64,000 bases of DNA from Streptomyces alfalfae (GCF_004127445.1 NZ_QEXM01000039.1:1-64000); one strand, 5' to 3'; numbered from the stretch's first letter, positions 52,488-62,693 are shown. Numbers and translations are program-made. Notes: generated by a model from the letters alone, not told the origin.

Positions 52488-54418
52488 TCGTACAGCTCCT
52501 CTTCAGCCAGGTACTTGACCAGCTCCTCCTTCTCGAAGAGGGCGAGCAGGTCCGGGCGGATGGGCTCGGTCGTCACACGGACGAGGTCGATCTGGCCGCG
52601 CACCGCGTCGGTGGCCGCGAGGCCGCCGGTGGGGTCGGCGAGGCGGCAGAGCAGATTGGCGCGCCGCCACTCGCGGTCCATCGCCGGGTGGTCCTCCCGG
52701 GTGTGGCCGCCGCGGCTCTCCGTGCGCTCCAGGGCGGCGCGCGCCACGCACTCGCTGACCAGGAGCATGTTGCGCAGGTCGAGTGCGAGGTGCCAGCCCG
52801 GGTTGAACTGGCGGTGCCCCTCGACGCCGGCCCGCCGCGCCCGTACCCGCAGTTCGGCGAGTTTCTCCAGGGCCTGCGCCATCTCCGCCTCCCGGCGGAT
52901 GATGCCGACCAGGTCGTTCATGGTCTGCTGGAGCTCCTGGTGCAGCGTGTACGGATTCTCCGGCGTGGAACCGTCCTCCGGCCCCTCGGCGCTGAACGGC
53001 CGCAGCGCCTCGGCCGCCGCGGTGTCCACCTGCACCTCGTCGACCCGCGGGCGGTCGTCGGCGCCGGGCCCCGCCGCGTACCTGGCCGCGTGCAGGCCCG
53101 CGCGCCGCCCGAAGACCAGCAGGTCGGAGAGGGAGTTGCCGCCGAGCCGGTTGGAGCCGTGCATGCCGCCCGCGACCTCGCCCGCGGCGTAGAGGCCGGT
53201 CACCTCGCGCGCGGCGGCGGTGTCGGAGTCCACCGCGATGCCGCCCATCACGTAGTGGCAGGTGGGCCCGACCTCCATCGCCTCCGCGGTGATGTCGACG
53301 TCCGCCAGCTCCTTGAACTGGTGGTACATCGACGGCAGCCGCCGTTTGATGACCTCGGCGGGCATCCGAGTCGACACGTCGAGGAAGACGCCGCCGTGCG
53401 GTGAGCCGCGACCGGCCTTGACCTCGGCGTTGATGGCGCGCGCGACCTCGTCGCGGGGGAGCAGTTCGGGGGGCCTGCGGTTGTGGTCGGGGTCGTCGTA
53501 CCAGCGGTCGCCCTCCTCCTCCGACTGCGCGTACTTCGCCTTGAAGACGTCGGGGACGTAGTCGAACATGAACCGCTTGCCCTCGGAGTTGCGCAGGACC
53601 CCGCCGTCGCCGCGCACGGACTCCGTGACGAGGATGCCCTTGACCGACGGCGGCCAGACCATGCCCGTCGGATGGAACTGCACGAACTCCATGTTCAGCA
53701 GGGGCGCTCCGGCGAGCAGCGCGAGCGCGTGGCCGTCTCCGGTGTACTCCCAGGAGTTCGACGTGACCTTGAAGGATTTGCCGATGCCGCCGGTCGCGAG
53801 GACCACGGCGGGCGCTTCGAGGACGAAGAAGCGGCCCGACTCGCGGTCGTAGCAGAAGGTCCCGCTCACCCGGTCACCGTCCTTCAGGACGCGCGTGACC
53901 GTGCACTCCTGGAAGACCTTCAGGCGCGCCTCGTAGTCGCCGTGCTCGCGGAAGTCCTCCTGCTGGAGGGAGACGATCTTCTGCTGGAGCGTGCGGATCA
54001 GCTCAAGTCCCGTGCGGTCGCCGACGTGCGCGAGGCGCGGGTACTCGTGCCCGCCGAAGTTGCGCTGGGAGATCCGTCCGTCCGGCGTACGGTCGAACAG
54101 GGCGCCCCAGGTCTCCAGCTCCCAGACCCGGTCGGGCGCCTCGCGCGCGTGCAGCTCGGCCATCCGCCACTGATTGAGGAACTTGCCGCCGCGCAGGGTG
54201 TCGCGGAAGTGCACCTGCCAGTTGTCGCCGGAGTTCACATTGCCCATGGAGGCCGCGATGCCGCCCTCGGCCATCACGGTGTGGGCCTTGCCGAACAGCG
54301 ACTTGCAGATCACGGCGGTACGGGCGCCCTGCTCACGCGCCTCGATCGCGGCCCGCAGACCCGCGCCCCCGGCGCCCACCACGACGACGTCCCACTGCTG
54401 TCGCTCCACCTCTGCCAT
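52484..54418 (-). CDS. sdhA: Succinate dehydrogenase flavoprotein subunit (644 aa)
   Basis: The FAD-binding start is VVVVGAGGAGLRAAIEAREQ; the His for covalent FAD lies in AHTVMAEGGIAASMGN; the substrate region is MEFVQFHPTGMVWPPS, with RLGGNSLSDLLVFGRRAG near residue 395. It oxidises succinate to fumarate. The ATG at 54418 overlaps the sdhC stop (ATGA); the longer open frame upstream lies within sdhC. Confidence 0.97.
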   Translation of the reverse strand: MAEVERQQWDVVVVGAGGAGLRAAIEAREQGARTAVICKSLFGKAHTVMAEGGIAASMGNVNSGDNWQVHFRDTLRGGKFLNQWRMAELHAREAPDRVWELETWGALFDRTPDGRISQRNFGGHEYPRLAHVGDRTGLELIRTLQQKIVSLQQEDFREHGDYEARLKVFQECTVTRVLKDGDRVSGTFCYDRESGRFFVLEAPAVVLATGGIGKSFKVTSNSWEYTGDGHALALLAGAPLLNMEFVQFHPTGMVWPPSVKGILVTESVRGDGGVLRNSEGKRFMFDYVPDVFKAKYAQSEEEGDRWYDDPDHNRRPPELLPRDEVARAINAEVKAGRGSPHGGVFLDVSTRMPAEVIKRRLPSMYHQFKELADVDITAEAMEVGPTCHYVMGGIAVDSDTAAAREVTGLYAAGEVAGGMHGSNRLGGNSLSDLLVFGRRAGLHAARYAAGPGADDRPRVDEVQVDTAAAEALRPFSAEGPEDGSTPENPYTLHQELQQTMNDLVGIIRREAEMAQALEKLAELRVRARRAGVEGHRQFNPGWHLALDLRNMLLVSECVARAALERTESRGGHTREDHPAMDREWRRANLLCRLADPTGGLAATDAVRGQIDLVRVTTEPIRPDLLALFEKEELVKYLAEEELYE

Positions 54419-55254
54419 CAGAACAACCTCGGATCGTCGAAGGCGCCGGACGCGAGCAGGTACACGTAGAAGTCGGCGAGCGCGACGCTCACCAGCGACG
54501 CCCAGGCCAGTTGCATGTGACGGGCGTTCAGTCGCCCGACCCACTGCCACACGCGGTACCGCACCGGATGCTTGGAGAAGTGCTTCAGCTTGCCGCCGAC
54601 GATGTGCCGACAGGAGTGGCAGGAGAGGGTGTACGCCCAGATCAACGCGATGTTGACGAGGAAGACGAGGGTGCCGAGGCCCATGTGGCCCCACGCGTGG
54701 TGCTCGTCGCGGAAGGCCAGCACGGTGTCATACGTGAGGATGACGGCGACCGGCACCGCCGCGTAGAAGAAGTACCGGTGGATGTTCTGCAGGATCAGCG
54801 GGAAGCGCGTCTCACCGGAGTACTTCTTGTGCGGCTCGGCGACCGCGCAGGCCGGCGGCGAGGCCCAGAAGCCGCGGTAGTAGGCCTTGCGGTAGTAGTA
54901 GCAGGTCAGCCGGAAGCCGAGGGGGAAGATCAGGATCAGCAGGGCGGGGGAGAGGCCCCACCAGTTGCCGAAGATCTCCCAGTTGGGGCCCGACCGCATG
55001 GGTGCGCAGTTGTCGGCCAGGCACGGCGAGTAGAACGGCGACACATAGGGCGCCTGGTAGTAGTCCGCGTTCGCGAACGCCCGCCAGGTCGAGTAGACGA
55101 CGAAGGCGAGCAGTCCGGCGGCGGTCGCCGCGGGCGCCAGCCACCATCGGTCGGTCCGCAGATGGGCGGCGGCGATCGCGGCGCGTGTGCCGTCGCGCAC
55201 TCCGCCGCCGGGGGCCGTTCCGCTCTTCGGTCGGGGGTCGGTGCCGGTGGCCAA
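54418..55254 (-). CDS. sdhC: Succinate dehydrogenase cytochrome b/membrane anchor (278 aa)
   Basis: Five hydrophobic helices occur, with candidate haem or quinone histidines at NIHRYFF, EHHAWGHMG, CHSCRHIV and LNARHMQL. A single large anchor with SdhA and SdhB matches the three-subunit type found in actinobacteria. A TTG start at 55254 with AAGGAG 5 nt upstream is the best choice; the very long frame running further upstream on this strand is antisense to the next transcribed gene. Confidence 0.88.
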   Translation of the reverse strand: MATGTDPRPKSGTAPGGGVRDGTRAAIAAAHLRTDRWWLAPAATAAGLLAFVVYSTWRAFANADYYQAPYVSPFYSPCLADNCAPMRSGPNWEIFGNWWGLSPALLILIFPLGFRLTCYYYRKAYYRGFWASPPACAVAEPHKKYSGETRFPLILQNIHRYFFYAAVPVAVILTYDTVLAFRDEHHAWGHMGLGTLVFLVNIALIWAYTLSCHSCRHIVGGKLKHFSKHPVRYRVWQWVGRLNARHMQLAWASLVSVALADFYVYLLASGAFDDPRLF

Positions 55255-55325
55255 CGAGGCTCCTTCGTCCTGGCGTACCTCGGGTTGCGGGAGAGAGGCT
55301 CTGAACGGGGCGGTGGGACGGCGGC

Positions 55326-55631
55326 TCAGGGAGCGTGCCGGTCGCGCGCGCCGAGGCCCTCGTCGTCGAGGTCCCCGGCGTTCGCCCACAGCGCGGTGTC
55401 GTACGGCGTGTCGGAGATGGTCACGAGGTCGGGCCCGCGCGGCGGCACGGGAGGCGTCGCCGAGCAGCGCAGCAGGTCGACGCTCTCGCGCAGCCGGTCG
55501 GTGTCGGTGCGTACGCGGCGTACGTCGACGGCGGTCAGCCGGTCGCCGGACTGCTGCTCCAGCCTGGCGACGGTGCGGACCAAGTCGTCGACGCAGCGCT
55601 GAACGGCCGTCAGTTCTTCGTGCAGAGCCAT
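55326..55631 (-). CDS. Small coiled-coil protein (101 aa)
   Basis: Residues 1-55 form a heptad-like helix (LTAVQRCVDDLVRTVARLEQQ, then VRTDTDRLRESVDLL). The C-terminus is Asp/Gly-rich and polar. There is no signal or membrane segment. The ATG at 55631 follows GAGGG. It lies 71 bp upstream of sdhC on the same strand and may be co-transcribed. Function unknown. Confidence 0.7.
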   Translation of the reverse strand: MALHEELTAVQRCVDDLVRTVARLEQQSGDRLTAVDVRRVRTDTDRLRESVDLLRCSATPPVPPRGPDLVTISDTPYDTALWANAGDLDDEGLGARDRHAP

Positions 55632-55989
55632 GACTTGCCCTCACTTCAGGTGTGCGGTGGCAACGCTCATGCGGCTGCGAGTGTCGCGCGTCACATCCCG
55701 GCTTGTGAAGAGATCTGCACCGATTGCCGGATCGAGGACGGTGAATGCGCCGGATCACGCTCCGATCGCGTCGAAGACGCCCGTTCGGGACCGCCGGCGA
55801 TCCCCTGGCGCCCGTTGGGCCACATGGGTGGCATCCGCGCCCCCGCACGCCGCGCCTCCGGCGCACGGCCGCTCCGGTCCCCTTCAGTGTGGCGATAGAT
55901 GTGATCAGCTCCATATACCGCCAAACGTGATCAAACCCGGCCCGGTCCCGGTAGTGGCCGGACGAGCCTGGACCCCGGAGGTACCAGCC
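55632..55989. other. Divergent promoter region, coiled-coil gene and lipoprotein gene
   Basis: This 358-bp region is without a supported gene. A less GC-rich part at 55890-55935 (around GATAGATGTGATCAGC) is the best candidate for the promoter of the lipoprotein gene. An open frame continues across the region but has no ribosome site before 55990. Confidence 0.5.
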
Positions 55990-58335
55990 ATGTCCCACGA
56001 CCGCGTCAGAGTCGGATCTGTCGTGTTCCTCGCGACGGGGGTGCTGGCCCTGCCCGCCCTCGCCGGATGCACCTCGGGCGACCACGGGAGCCGGCCGGTC
56101 GCGCGCCAGGACATCGCGCCCGCGGCCCGGGACAGCGTCGCCGACGGCGGCACCATGAACTGGGCGGTGGAGGACCTGCCCGAGACGCTCAACAGCTTCC
56201 AGTCCGACGCCGACGCGGGCACCTCGCGCGTCACGGGAGCCGTCCTGCCGTCCCTGTTCCGCCTCGACGCGCGCGGCAGGGCGCAGCGCAACGCCGACTT
56301 CCTGGAGTCCGCGAAGGTCATCGAGCGCGAGCCCAAGCAGGTCGTCCTGTACCGGCTGAACCAGCAGGCGGTCTGGAGCGACGGCCGGGAGATCGGCGCC
56401 GACGACTTCGCCGCGCAGTGGCGGGCCCTGTCCGGCAAGGACCCCGCGTACTGGACGGCGCGGAACGCCGGCTACGACCGCATCGAGAAGATCGAGCGCG
56501 GCGCGAACAACCTGGAGGTGCGCGTCACCTTCGCCAAGCCGTACGCGGACTGGCGGTCCCTGTTCTCCCCGCTGTACCCGAAGCAGGTCATGGGCAGCCC
56601 CGACTCCTTCAACGACGGGGCCCGCCGCAAGCTGAAGGCCACCGCGGGCCCCTTCGCCCTCACGCGGATCGACAGCAAGGCGGGCACGGTGACCCTGGAG
56701 CGCAATCCGCGCTGGTGGGGACGGCCGGCCAAGCTCAGCAAGCTGGTGCTGCGCGAGGTGCCGCGCGACGAGCGGGCCGAGGCACTGGTCAAGGGCACCG
56801 TCGACCTGGCCGAGGTCGACGCGCCCGAGGCCGAGCGGATCGCCCTCGCCGCCCGCGACAAGGGCGCCCAGGGCCCGCCCGCCCACGGCCCCGGCTCCGA
56901 CCTCACCCCGGCCAAGGCGCTGCGCTCCTGGGCGATCGCCCACGGCTCCGACGAGGAGGCCGCGGAGGCGGAGGCGCAGGCGCGCGAGAAGACCGGCAAG
57001 GCGGTCAAGAAGTACGCGGACGAACAGGCGGGCCTGCGCGGCTACGAGGTCCGCAAGTCCCTCGAACCCGCCTACACCCAGCTCGCCCTCAACGGCTCCG
57101 AGGGCCCGCTCGCCGACGACAGGGTGCGCCGCGCGGTGGCCCGTGCCCTGGACCGCGAGGAGATCGCCAAGGCCGTCCTGAAGCCGCTCGGCCTGCCCGC
57201 CGAGCCGGTCGGCAGCCACCTGGCACTCGCCGGGCAGGAGGCGTACGCGGACAACAGCGGGGCCCTCGGCAAGCAGGACACCGCGGAGGCGCGGGCGCTG
57301 CTCGCCGACGCGGGCTGGACGCCGGGCGGCGCCCTGAAGGACAAGCTCAAGGACACGGACAAGGACCCCGGCGCGGACAAGGAGAAGGCCGAGGAGAAGG
57401 AGAAGAAGAAGGGCGAGGCCGGCGCGGAGAAGGGGGAGTCGGGCTCGGGGTCCGGCTCCGAGGCGGACGACGGCACGTACATCGTCGGCGAGGACGACGG
57501 GAAGCCGGGCGAGAGCCACGTCTCCGTCCTCGCCCCGGCGCCCGCCGCGGCCTACCAGAAGGCCGCGCTGACCCGCCAGGCCGACGTCCTGGCGATGCCG
57601 GACGAGACCGACAAGGAGAAGAAGAAGGAGCCGGGCGAGCACCGGACCCAGGCCGAGGCCAGGGCCGAGAAGGAGGCCGGCGCCCCGGCACGCGACCAGG
57701 CCAAGGGCGGTGTCCCCGGCGCGTACGCCCCCAAGGGCACCGCCGCGCCCGCCGCGGGCGGTCCGCTCGCCAAGGACGGCAAGCCCCTGACCCTGCGCTT
57801 CGTCCTGCCCTCCGGCCACGGCTCGGAGCAGCTGCGCGCGGTGGCCGACCGGATCTCGCGGATGCTGGAGAAGATCGGCGTGCGCACCGAGACCTCGAAG
57901 GTCTCCGACGACAGCTACTTCAAGGACCACGTCGCGTCCGGCCAGTACGACCTCGCCCTCTACTCCTGGCCCGCCTCCGCCTTCCCCGCCACCGACGCCC
58001 GCCCGATCTTCGCCAAGCCGGTGCCCGCCGCGGACGGCTCCCTGAACGTCGAGCAGAACTACACGCGCGTGGGCACCGACCACATCGACCAGCTCTTCGA
58101 CCAGGCGATGGGCGAGCTCGACGAGGACGTGTCCCGCTCGCTGGTCAGGAAGGCGGACGCCCGCATCTGGGCGGAGGCGGGCTCCATCCCCCTCTACCAG
58201 CGCCCCCAGCTCATGGCGGCCCGGCCGAACCTGGTCAACGCCGGGGCCTTCGGCTTCCAGGCGCCGCACTACGAGGACATCGGCTTCCTGAAGCCGGGGG
58301 CGCGGCGGGCGGCCGTCCCGGCGCCGCAGCCGTGA
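55990..58335 (+). CDS. Family 5 extracellular solute-binding lipoprotein with charged insert (781 aa)
   Basis: The signal sequence ends in the lipobox LAGC (VLALPALAGCTSGD). The body follows peptide-binding family 5 (DppA/OppA): TMNWAVEDLPETLNSFQSD, KVIEREPKQVVLYRLNQQ, DDFAAQWRAL and LEPAYTQLALN. Unusually, about 150-200 extra residues rich in Lys, Glu, Asp and Gly (around 445-600) interrupt the domain. No permease is adjacent, so it is an orphan binding protein or sensor. The ATG at 55990 has a GGAGGTACC site. Confidence 0.9.
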   Translation: MSHDRVRVGSVVFLATGVLALPALAGCTSGDHGSRPVARQDIAPAARDSVADGGTMNWAVEDLPETLNSFQSDADAGTSRVTGAVLPSLFRLDARGRAQRNADFLESAKVIEREPKQVVLYRLNQQAVWSDGREIGADDFAAQWRALSGKDPAYWTARNAGYDRIEKIERGANNLEVRVTFAKPYADWRSLFSPLYPKQVMGSPDSFNDGARRKLKATAGPFALTRIDSKAGTVTLERNPRWWGRPAKLSKLVLREVPRDERAEALVKGTVDLAEVDAPEAERIALAARDKGAQGPPAHGPGSDLTPAKALRSWAIAHGSDEEAAEAEAQAREKTGKAVKKYADEQAGLRGYEVRKSLEPAYTQLALNGSEGPLADDRVRRAVARALDREEIAKAVLKPLGLPAEPVGSHLALAGQEAYADNSGALGKQDTAEARALLADAGWTPGGALKDKLKDTDKDPGADKEKAEEKEKKKGEAGAEKGESGSGSGSEADDGTYIVGEDDGKPGESHVSVLAPAPAAAYQKAALTRQADVLAMPDETDKEKKKEPGEHRTQAEARAEKEAGAPARDQAKGGVPGAYAPKGTAAPAAGGPLAKDGKPLTLRFVLPSGHGSEQLRAVADRISRMLEKIGVRTETSKVSDDSYFKDHVASGQYDLALYSWPASAFPATDARPIFAKPVPAADGSLNVEQNYTRVGTDHIDQLFDQAMGELDEDVSRSLVRKADARIWAEAGSIPLYQRPQLMAARPNLVNAGAFGFQAPHYEDIGFLKPGARRAAVPAPQP

Positions 58336-58659
58336 CCAGGTGACGAGCGCGGCGGCCCACGCCCCGTCCAGGTGACGTACACCATCTCTTCACCGAACTG
58401 GTGCTCAGATTCAGCTCAACTCCCTTGCCCGTCGGCCACCCCGGCGGGCAAGGTCGTAACCACCCATTGACCTGGTATTTCACCCCTGAGAGCCGCGTGC
58501 CGGGCGTCCGTACGGAGCTGCCCGGAACCCCCCCGCGGAGGCTGCCTCCGTCCGGGCCCCGTAGAATGGGGTGAGGCCGTGGCGTGTTGTCTGCCCGGCA
58601 GGGCACGCGTACCGGACCGTACGCGCCGCCGTCCACTACCCGGGAGAAGCGCAGCTCGT
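58336..58659. other. Intergenic region before typA with hairpin
   Basis: This 324-bp region contains a hairpin at 58423-58453 (CCTTGCCCG paired with CGGGCAAGG), a probable terminator of the lipoprotein gene. TAGAAT at 58562 is a possible -10 for typA. No other gene is supported. Confidence 0.55.
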
Positions 58660-60534
58660 ATGCCCACGCGCCATGACATTCGTAACGTCGCCATCGTCGC
58701 CCACGTCGACCACGGCAAGACGACCATCGTCGATGCCATGCTCAAGCAGGCCGGCGCCTTCGCCGCCCACGCCGCGGAGTCGCTCGACGACCGCATGATG
58801 GACTCGAACGACCTGGAGCGTGAGAAGGGCATCACGATCCTGGCCAAGAACACGGCCGTCAAGTACCACCCCAAGGATGGTGGCGAGCCGATCACCATCA
58901 ACATCATCGACACCCCCGGCCACGCCGACTTCGGTGGCGAGGTCGAGCGCGGTCTGTCGATGGTGGACGCGGTCGTCCTCCTCGTCGACGCCTCCGAGGG
59001 TCCGCTTCCGCAGACCCGCTTCGTGCTCCGCAAGGCCCTCCAGGCCCGGATGCCGGTCATCCTGTGCATCAACAAGACCGACCGTCCGGACTCCCGGATC
59101 GACGAGGTCGTCAACGAGACGTACGACCTCTTCCTCGACCTGGACGCCGACGAGGACCAGATCGAGTTCCCGATCGTCTACGCCTGCGGCCGTGACGGCA
59201 TCGCCTCGCTGACCAAGCCGGAGGACGGCACCGTCCCGGCCGACAGCGACAGCCTGGAGCCGTTCTTCACCGCGATCCTGGAGCACGTCCCCGCTCCGGA
59301 GTACGACGAGGAGGCCCCCCTCCAGGCCCACGTCACCAACCTGGACGCCGACAACTTCCTCGGCCGTATCGCGCTCTGCCGCGTCGAGCAGGGCGAGCTG
59401 CGCAAGGGCCAGACGGTCACGTGGATCAAGCGTGACGGCACCCAGCAGAACGTCCGCATCACCGAGCTGATGATGACCGAGGCGCTCACCCGCAAGCCGG
59501 CCGAGAAGGCGGGCCCCGGTGACATCTGCGCCATCGCCGGCATCGCGGACATCATGATCGGCGAGACCCTGGCCGACCCCGAGAACCCGATCGCGCTGCC
59601 GCTGATCACGGTCGACGAGCCGGCGATCTCCATGACCATCGGCACGAACACCTCGCCGCTGGTCGGCAAGGGCGGCAAGGGCCACAAGGTCACCGCCCGC
59701 CAGGTGAAGGACCGCCTGGACAAGGAGCTGATCGGCAACGTCTCGCTCCGCGTCCTCGACACCGAGCGCCCCGACGCCTGGGAGGTGCAGGGCCGCGGTG
59801 AGCTGGCGCTCGCCATCCTCGTCGAGACCATGCGCCGGGAAGGCTTCGAGCTGACCGTCGGCAAGCCCGAGGTGGTCACCAAGGACGTCGACGGCAAGGT
59901 CCACGAGCCGATCGAGCGCATGACGATCGACTCGCCCGAGGAGCACCTCGGCGCCATCACGCAGCTCATGGCGGCCCGCAAGGGCCGCATGGAGACCATG
60001 ACGAACCACGGTTCGGGCTGGATCCGCATGGAGTGGATCGTGCCGTCCCGCGGCCTCATCGGCTTCCGCACGGAGTTCCTGACCCAGACCCGCGGCACCG
60101 GCATCGCGCACTCCATCTTCGAGGGCCACGAGCCGTGGTTCGGCGAGCTGAAGACGCGCAACAACGGCTCCCTGGTCGCCGACCGCGCGGGCAAGGTCAC
60201 GCCGTTCGCGATGATCAACCTCCAGGAGCGCGGTGTCATCTTCACCGAGCCCGGCACCGAGGTGTACGAGGGCATGATCATCGGTGAGAACTCGCGCGCC
60301 GACGACATGGACGTGAACATCACCAAGGAGAAGAAGCTCACCAACATGCGCGCCGCCTCCGCGGACTCCACGGAGAACGTCGTGCCGCCGCGCAAGCTCT
60401 CCCTGGAGCAGTCCCTGGAGTTCTGCCGCGACGACGAGTGCATCGAGGTGACCCCGGAGACCGTGCGCATCCGCAAGGTCGTCCTGGACCAGAAGGAGCG
60501 CGGCCGCACCGCCTCGCGCGCCAAGCACAACTGA
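58660..60534 (+). CDS. typA: Ribosome-associated GTPase TypA/BipA (624 aa)
   Basis: This is a translational GTPase with G1 AHVDHGKTTIVDAM, G2 EREKGITI, G3 DTPGHADFGGEVERGLSM and G4 NKTDRPDSR. Domains III and V and the BipA-specific C-terminus (KKLTNMRAASADSTENVVPP) follow. It binds the ribosome and is needed under stress or for assembly. The ATG at 58660 has GGGAGAAG; an upstream in-frame start at 58579 is less likely. It lies next to a peptide ABC transporter operon. Confidence 0.97.
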   Translation: MPTRHDIRNVAIVAHVDHGKTTIVDAMLKQAGAFAAHAAESLDDRMMDSNDLEREKGITILAKNTAVKYHPKDGGEPITINIIDTPGHADFGGEVERGLSMVDAVVLLVDASEGPLPQTRFVLRKALQARMPVILCINKTDRPDSRIDEVVNETYDLFLDLDADEDQIEFPIVYACGRDGIASLTKPEDGTVPADSDSLEPFFTAILEHVPAPEYDEEAPLQAHVTNLDADNFLGRIALCRVEQGELRKGQTVTWIKRDGTQQNVRITELMMTEALTRKPAEKAGPGDICAIAGIADIMIGETLADPENPIALPLITVDEPAISMTIGTNTSPLVGKGGKGHKVTARQVKDRLDKELIGNVSLRVLDTERPDAWEVQGRGELALAILVETMRREGFELTVGKPEVVTKDVDGKVHEPIERMTIDSPEEHLGAITQLMAARKGRMETMTNHGSGWIRMEWIVPSRGLIGFRTEFLTQTRGTGIAHSIFEGHEPWFGELKTRNNGSLVADRAGKVTPFAMINLQERGVIFTEPGTEVYEGMIIGENSRADDMDVNITKEKKLTNMRAASADSTENVVPPRKLSLEQSLEFCRDDECIEVTPETVRIRKVVLDQKERGRTASRAKHN

Positions 60535-60539
60535 CGTCC

Positions 60540-60660
60540 GCGCCCCCGGCCCGGGGGCGCTCCAGGGCCCCGCTAAACCTCCCGGGGCGCCTGTGAGGCG
60601 TATGAGGCCGGTTTCCGCCGCTCCTGCCAGGAGCTCGGCGGAAGCCGGCCTTTCGCGTTT
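60540..60660 (+). terminator. Two successive hairpins after typA
   Basis: GCGCCCCCGG-C-CCGGGGGCGC (60540-60560) comes directly after the stop. A second stem, GGCCGGTTTCCGCCG pairing with CGGCGGAAGCCGGCC (about 60606-60650, one G-T pair), is followed by TTTCGCGTTT. The second looks like a classical intrinsic terminator. Confidence 0.75.
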
Positions 60661-61044
60661 GCGCTGGCGGTACGGTGTGGCCACTGTCGCGTGCAGACGC
60701 CCGCGGCAACTCCTTTTCGACGGGGAAACGTCCGGTATCCGGACGTCACTGACCGTTAGATGTGTAACACGTCCGTTTCGCAACCATCTATATCGGATCG
60801 GTTTGTCCGGATTTTGGAAGTTGTACGTGCCAGGTGTGATTGAACCGAGACCAAAAGGGTGTGGTCGACCGGTACCTCATGGCTAATAGTTGACCGCGTA
60901 TAGCTCGGGTCAATGGGTCACGCGCTGTGGGGAGCGCCGACTCACGAGCACACTGGGGTACTCGATCTTCGCCGTCAGGGGTGTCGGCGCGATCACTCGT
61001 ACCCCCTCTTGTAGTGAACAAGTGGACTCATGAGGAGGAACCCC
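60661..61044. promoter_or_regulatory. Upstream region of the peptide transporter operon
   Basis: This 384-bp region is clearly less GC-rich than its surroundings (60755-60915), with several candidate promoter hexamers such as TATATC and TAATAG. No gene is supported. A long leader (start sites in this part would lie 100-250 nt before the gene) leaves room for regulation. Confidence 0.5.
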
Positions 61045-62670
61045 ATGCGTGGTGCCAAGAGCGCCAAGTGGGTCGCGATAGCCGGTGTTGTGGCCCTGGG
61101 TGCCACCGCCTGTGGTGGCGGCGGCAGCGACAACGGCAACAGCGGGAAGGTCGACCCCAAGGGGATCGTCAGCTACGCCAACGGTGAGCCGCAGAACGCC
61201 CTGCAGCCGTCCAACACCATGGAGGCGTACGGCAGCGTCGTCATCGACGCTCTCTTCACCGGGCTTGTCCACTACGACAAGCAGGGCAACATCACCTACG
61301 AGAACGCCGAGTCGGTCACTCCCGACAAGGACTCGAAGGTGTGGACGGTCAAGCTGAAGCAGGGCTGGAAGTTCCACAACGGCGAGGCCGTCACCGCCAA
61401 GTCGTACGTCGACGCCTGGAACTGGGCGGCCGACCCGGCCAACGGTCAGCAGAACAGCTCCTGGTACCGCGACATCGTCGGCTACGACGACGTGCACCCG
61501 GCCAAGGGCAAGGCCAAGAAGAAGGCCATGTCGGGCCTGAAGGTCGTCGACGAGAACACCTTCACCATCACGCTGAAGAACGGCATCCCGTACTACGCGT
61601 ACAAGCTGGTCTACAAGCCCTTCTTCCCGCTGCCCTCGGCCGCGCTGAAGGACCCGAAGAAGTACGGCGAGTCGCCGGTCGGCAACGGTCCCTACAAGTT
61701 CAAGAGCTGGGACCACAAGAAGTCGATCCAGGTCACCGCCTGGTCCGACTACAAGGGCGAGGACAAGCCCAAGAACGGCGGCATCAACTTCAAGGCCTAC
61801 TCCAAGGACACGGCCGCCTACGCCGACCTGAAGTCGGACAACGTCGACACCATGCCGCTGGTGCCGAACAGCGAGATCGCCAACTTCAAGCAGGACTTCG
61901 GCGACCGCGCCATCGAGCAGGACTTCTCGGCGATCAACACGATCAACCCCGCCTTCTACACCAAGCAGTGGAAGGACATCGACGTCAAGGTCCTCCAGGG
62001 CCTGTCGATGGCGATCGACCGCGACACCATCGCCAAGACCGTCTTCCACGGCACGCGTGAGTCCGCCACCGGCTGGGTCGCCAAGGGCGTCAAGGGCTGG
62101 ACGAAGGACGCCTGCGGCGAGTACTGCAAGTTCGACCCGAAGAAGGCCAAGGCCGCCATCAAGGCCGGCGGCGGCGTTCCCGGGAACAAGATCTCCATCC
62201 AGTACAACGCCGACCAGCCGCACAAGGACTGGGTCGTCGCGGTCTGCAACAGCATCACCAAGTCGACCGGCGTCCAGTGCGTCGGCGACCCGGTGACCGA
62301 CTTCGCGGCCGACACGGAGATCCGTGACCAGAAGAAGGTCAAGTCGATCTACCGCTCCGGCTGGGTGCTCGACTACCCGTTCAACGGCAACTTCCTGGCC
62401 GACCTCTACGGCACGGGCGTCGACGGCAACAAGGGCGGCTTCTCGGACAAGAAGTTCGACGCCCTGACCGCGAAGGCCGACAAGGCGAAGACGATCGAGG
62501 AGTCCGCGAAGCTGTACCAGGAGGCCGAGAAGGAGCTGCAGAACAGCTTCCCCGGCATCCCGCTCTGGTACAACAAGACGCTCTCCGCGCACTCGAACAA
62601 CGTCAAGAACGTCGAGTTCGACCAGGCCGGTGACCCGATCCTCTCCGAGGTCCAGGTCTTCGAGAAGTAG
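61045..62670 (+). CDS. Oligopeptide ABC transporter substrate-binding lipoprotein (541 aa)
   Basis: The lipobox lies in GVVALGATACGGGGSDNG. The family 5 binding-protein body includes VWTVKLKQGWKFHNGEAVTA, YKPFFPLPSAALKDPKKY and PVGNGPYKFKSW. The ATG at 61045 follows AGGAGGAACCCC; ATG 61030 is inside that site. The order binding protein, permease, permease suggests an Opp/Dpp-type importer. In Streptomyces a transporter near typA may be related to BldK, which imports a developmental peptide, but I cannot confirm orthology. Confidence 0.93.
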   Translation: MRGAKSAKWVAIAGVVALGATACGGGGSDNGNSGKVDPKGIVSYANGEPQNALQPSNTMEAYGSVVIDALFTGLVHYDKQGNITYENAESVTPDKDSKVWTVKLKQGWKFHNGEAVTAKSYVDAWNWAADPANGQQNSSWYRDIVGYDDVHPAKGKAKKKAMSGLKVVDENTFTITLKNGIPYYAYKLVYKPFFPLPSAALKDPKKYGESPVGNGPYKFKSWDHKKSIQVTAWSDYKGEDKPKNGGINFKAYSKDTAAYADLKSDNVDTMPLVPNSEIANFKQDFGDRAIEQDFSAINTINPAFYTKQWKDIDVKVLQGLSMAIDRDTIAKTVFHGTRESATGWVAKGVKGWTKDACGEYCKFDPKKAKAAIKAGGGVPGNKISIQYNADQPHKDWVVAVCNSITKSTGVQCVGDPVTDFAADTEIRDQKKVKSIYRSGWVLDYPFNGNFLADLYGTGVDGNKGGFSDKKFDALTAKADKAKTIEESAKLYQEAEKELQNSFPGIPLWYNKTLSAHSNNVKNVEFDQAGDPILSEVQVFEK

Positions 62671-62693
62671 TAGTCGTCGGAGTTCCGTCCGAA

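Noticed and set aside
54418..58269. 1283-aa minus-strand open frame
   Set aside because: Only the sdhC part (54418-55254) is real; the rest is antisense to the lipoprotein gene and has no ribosome site.
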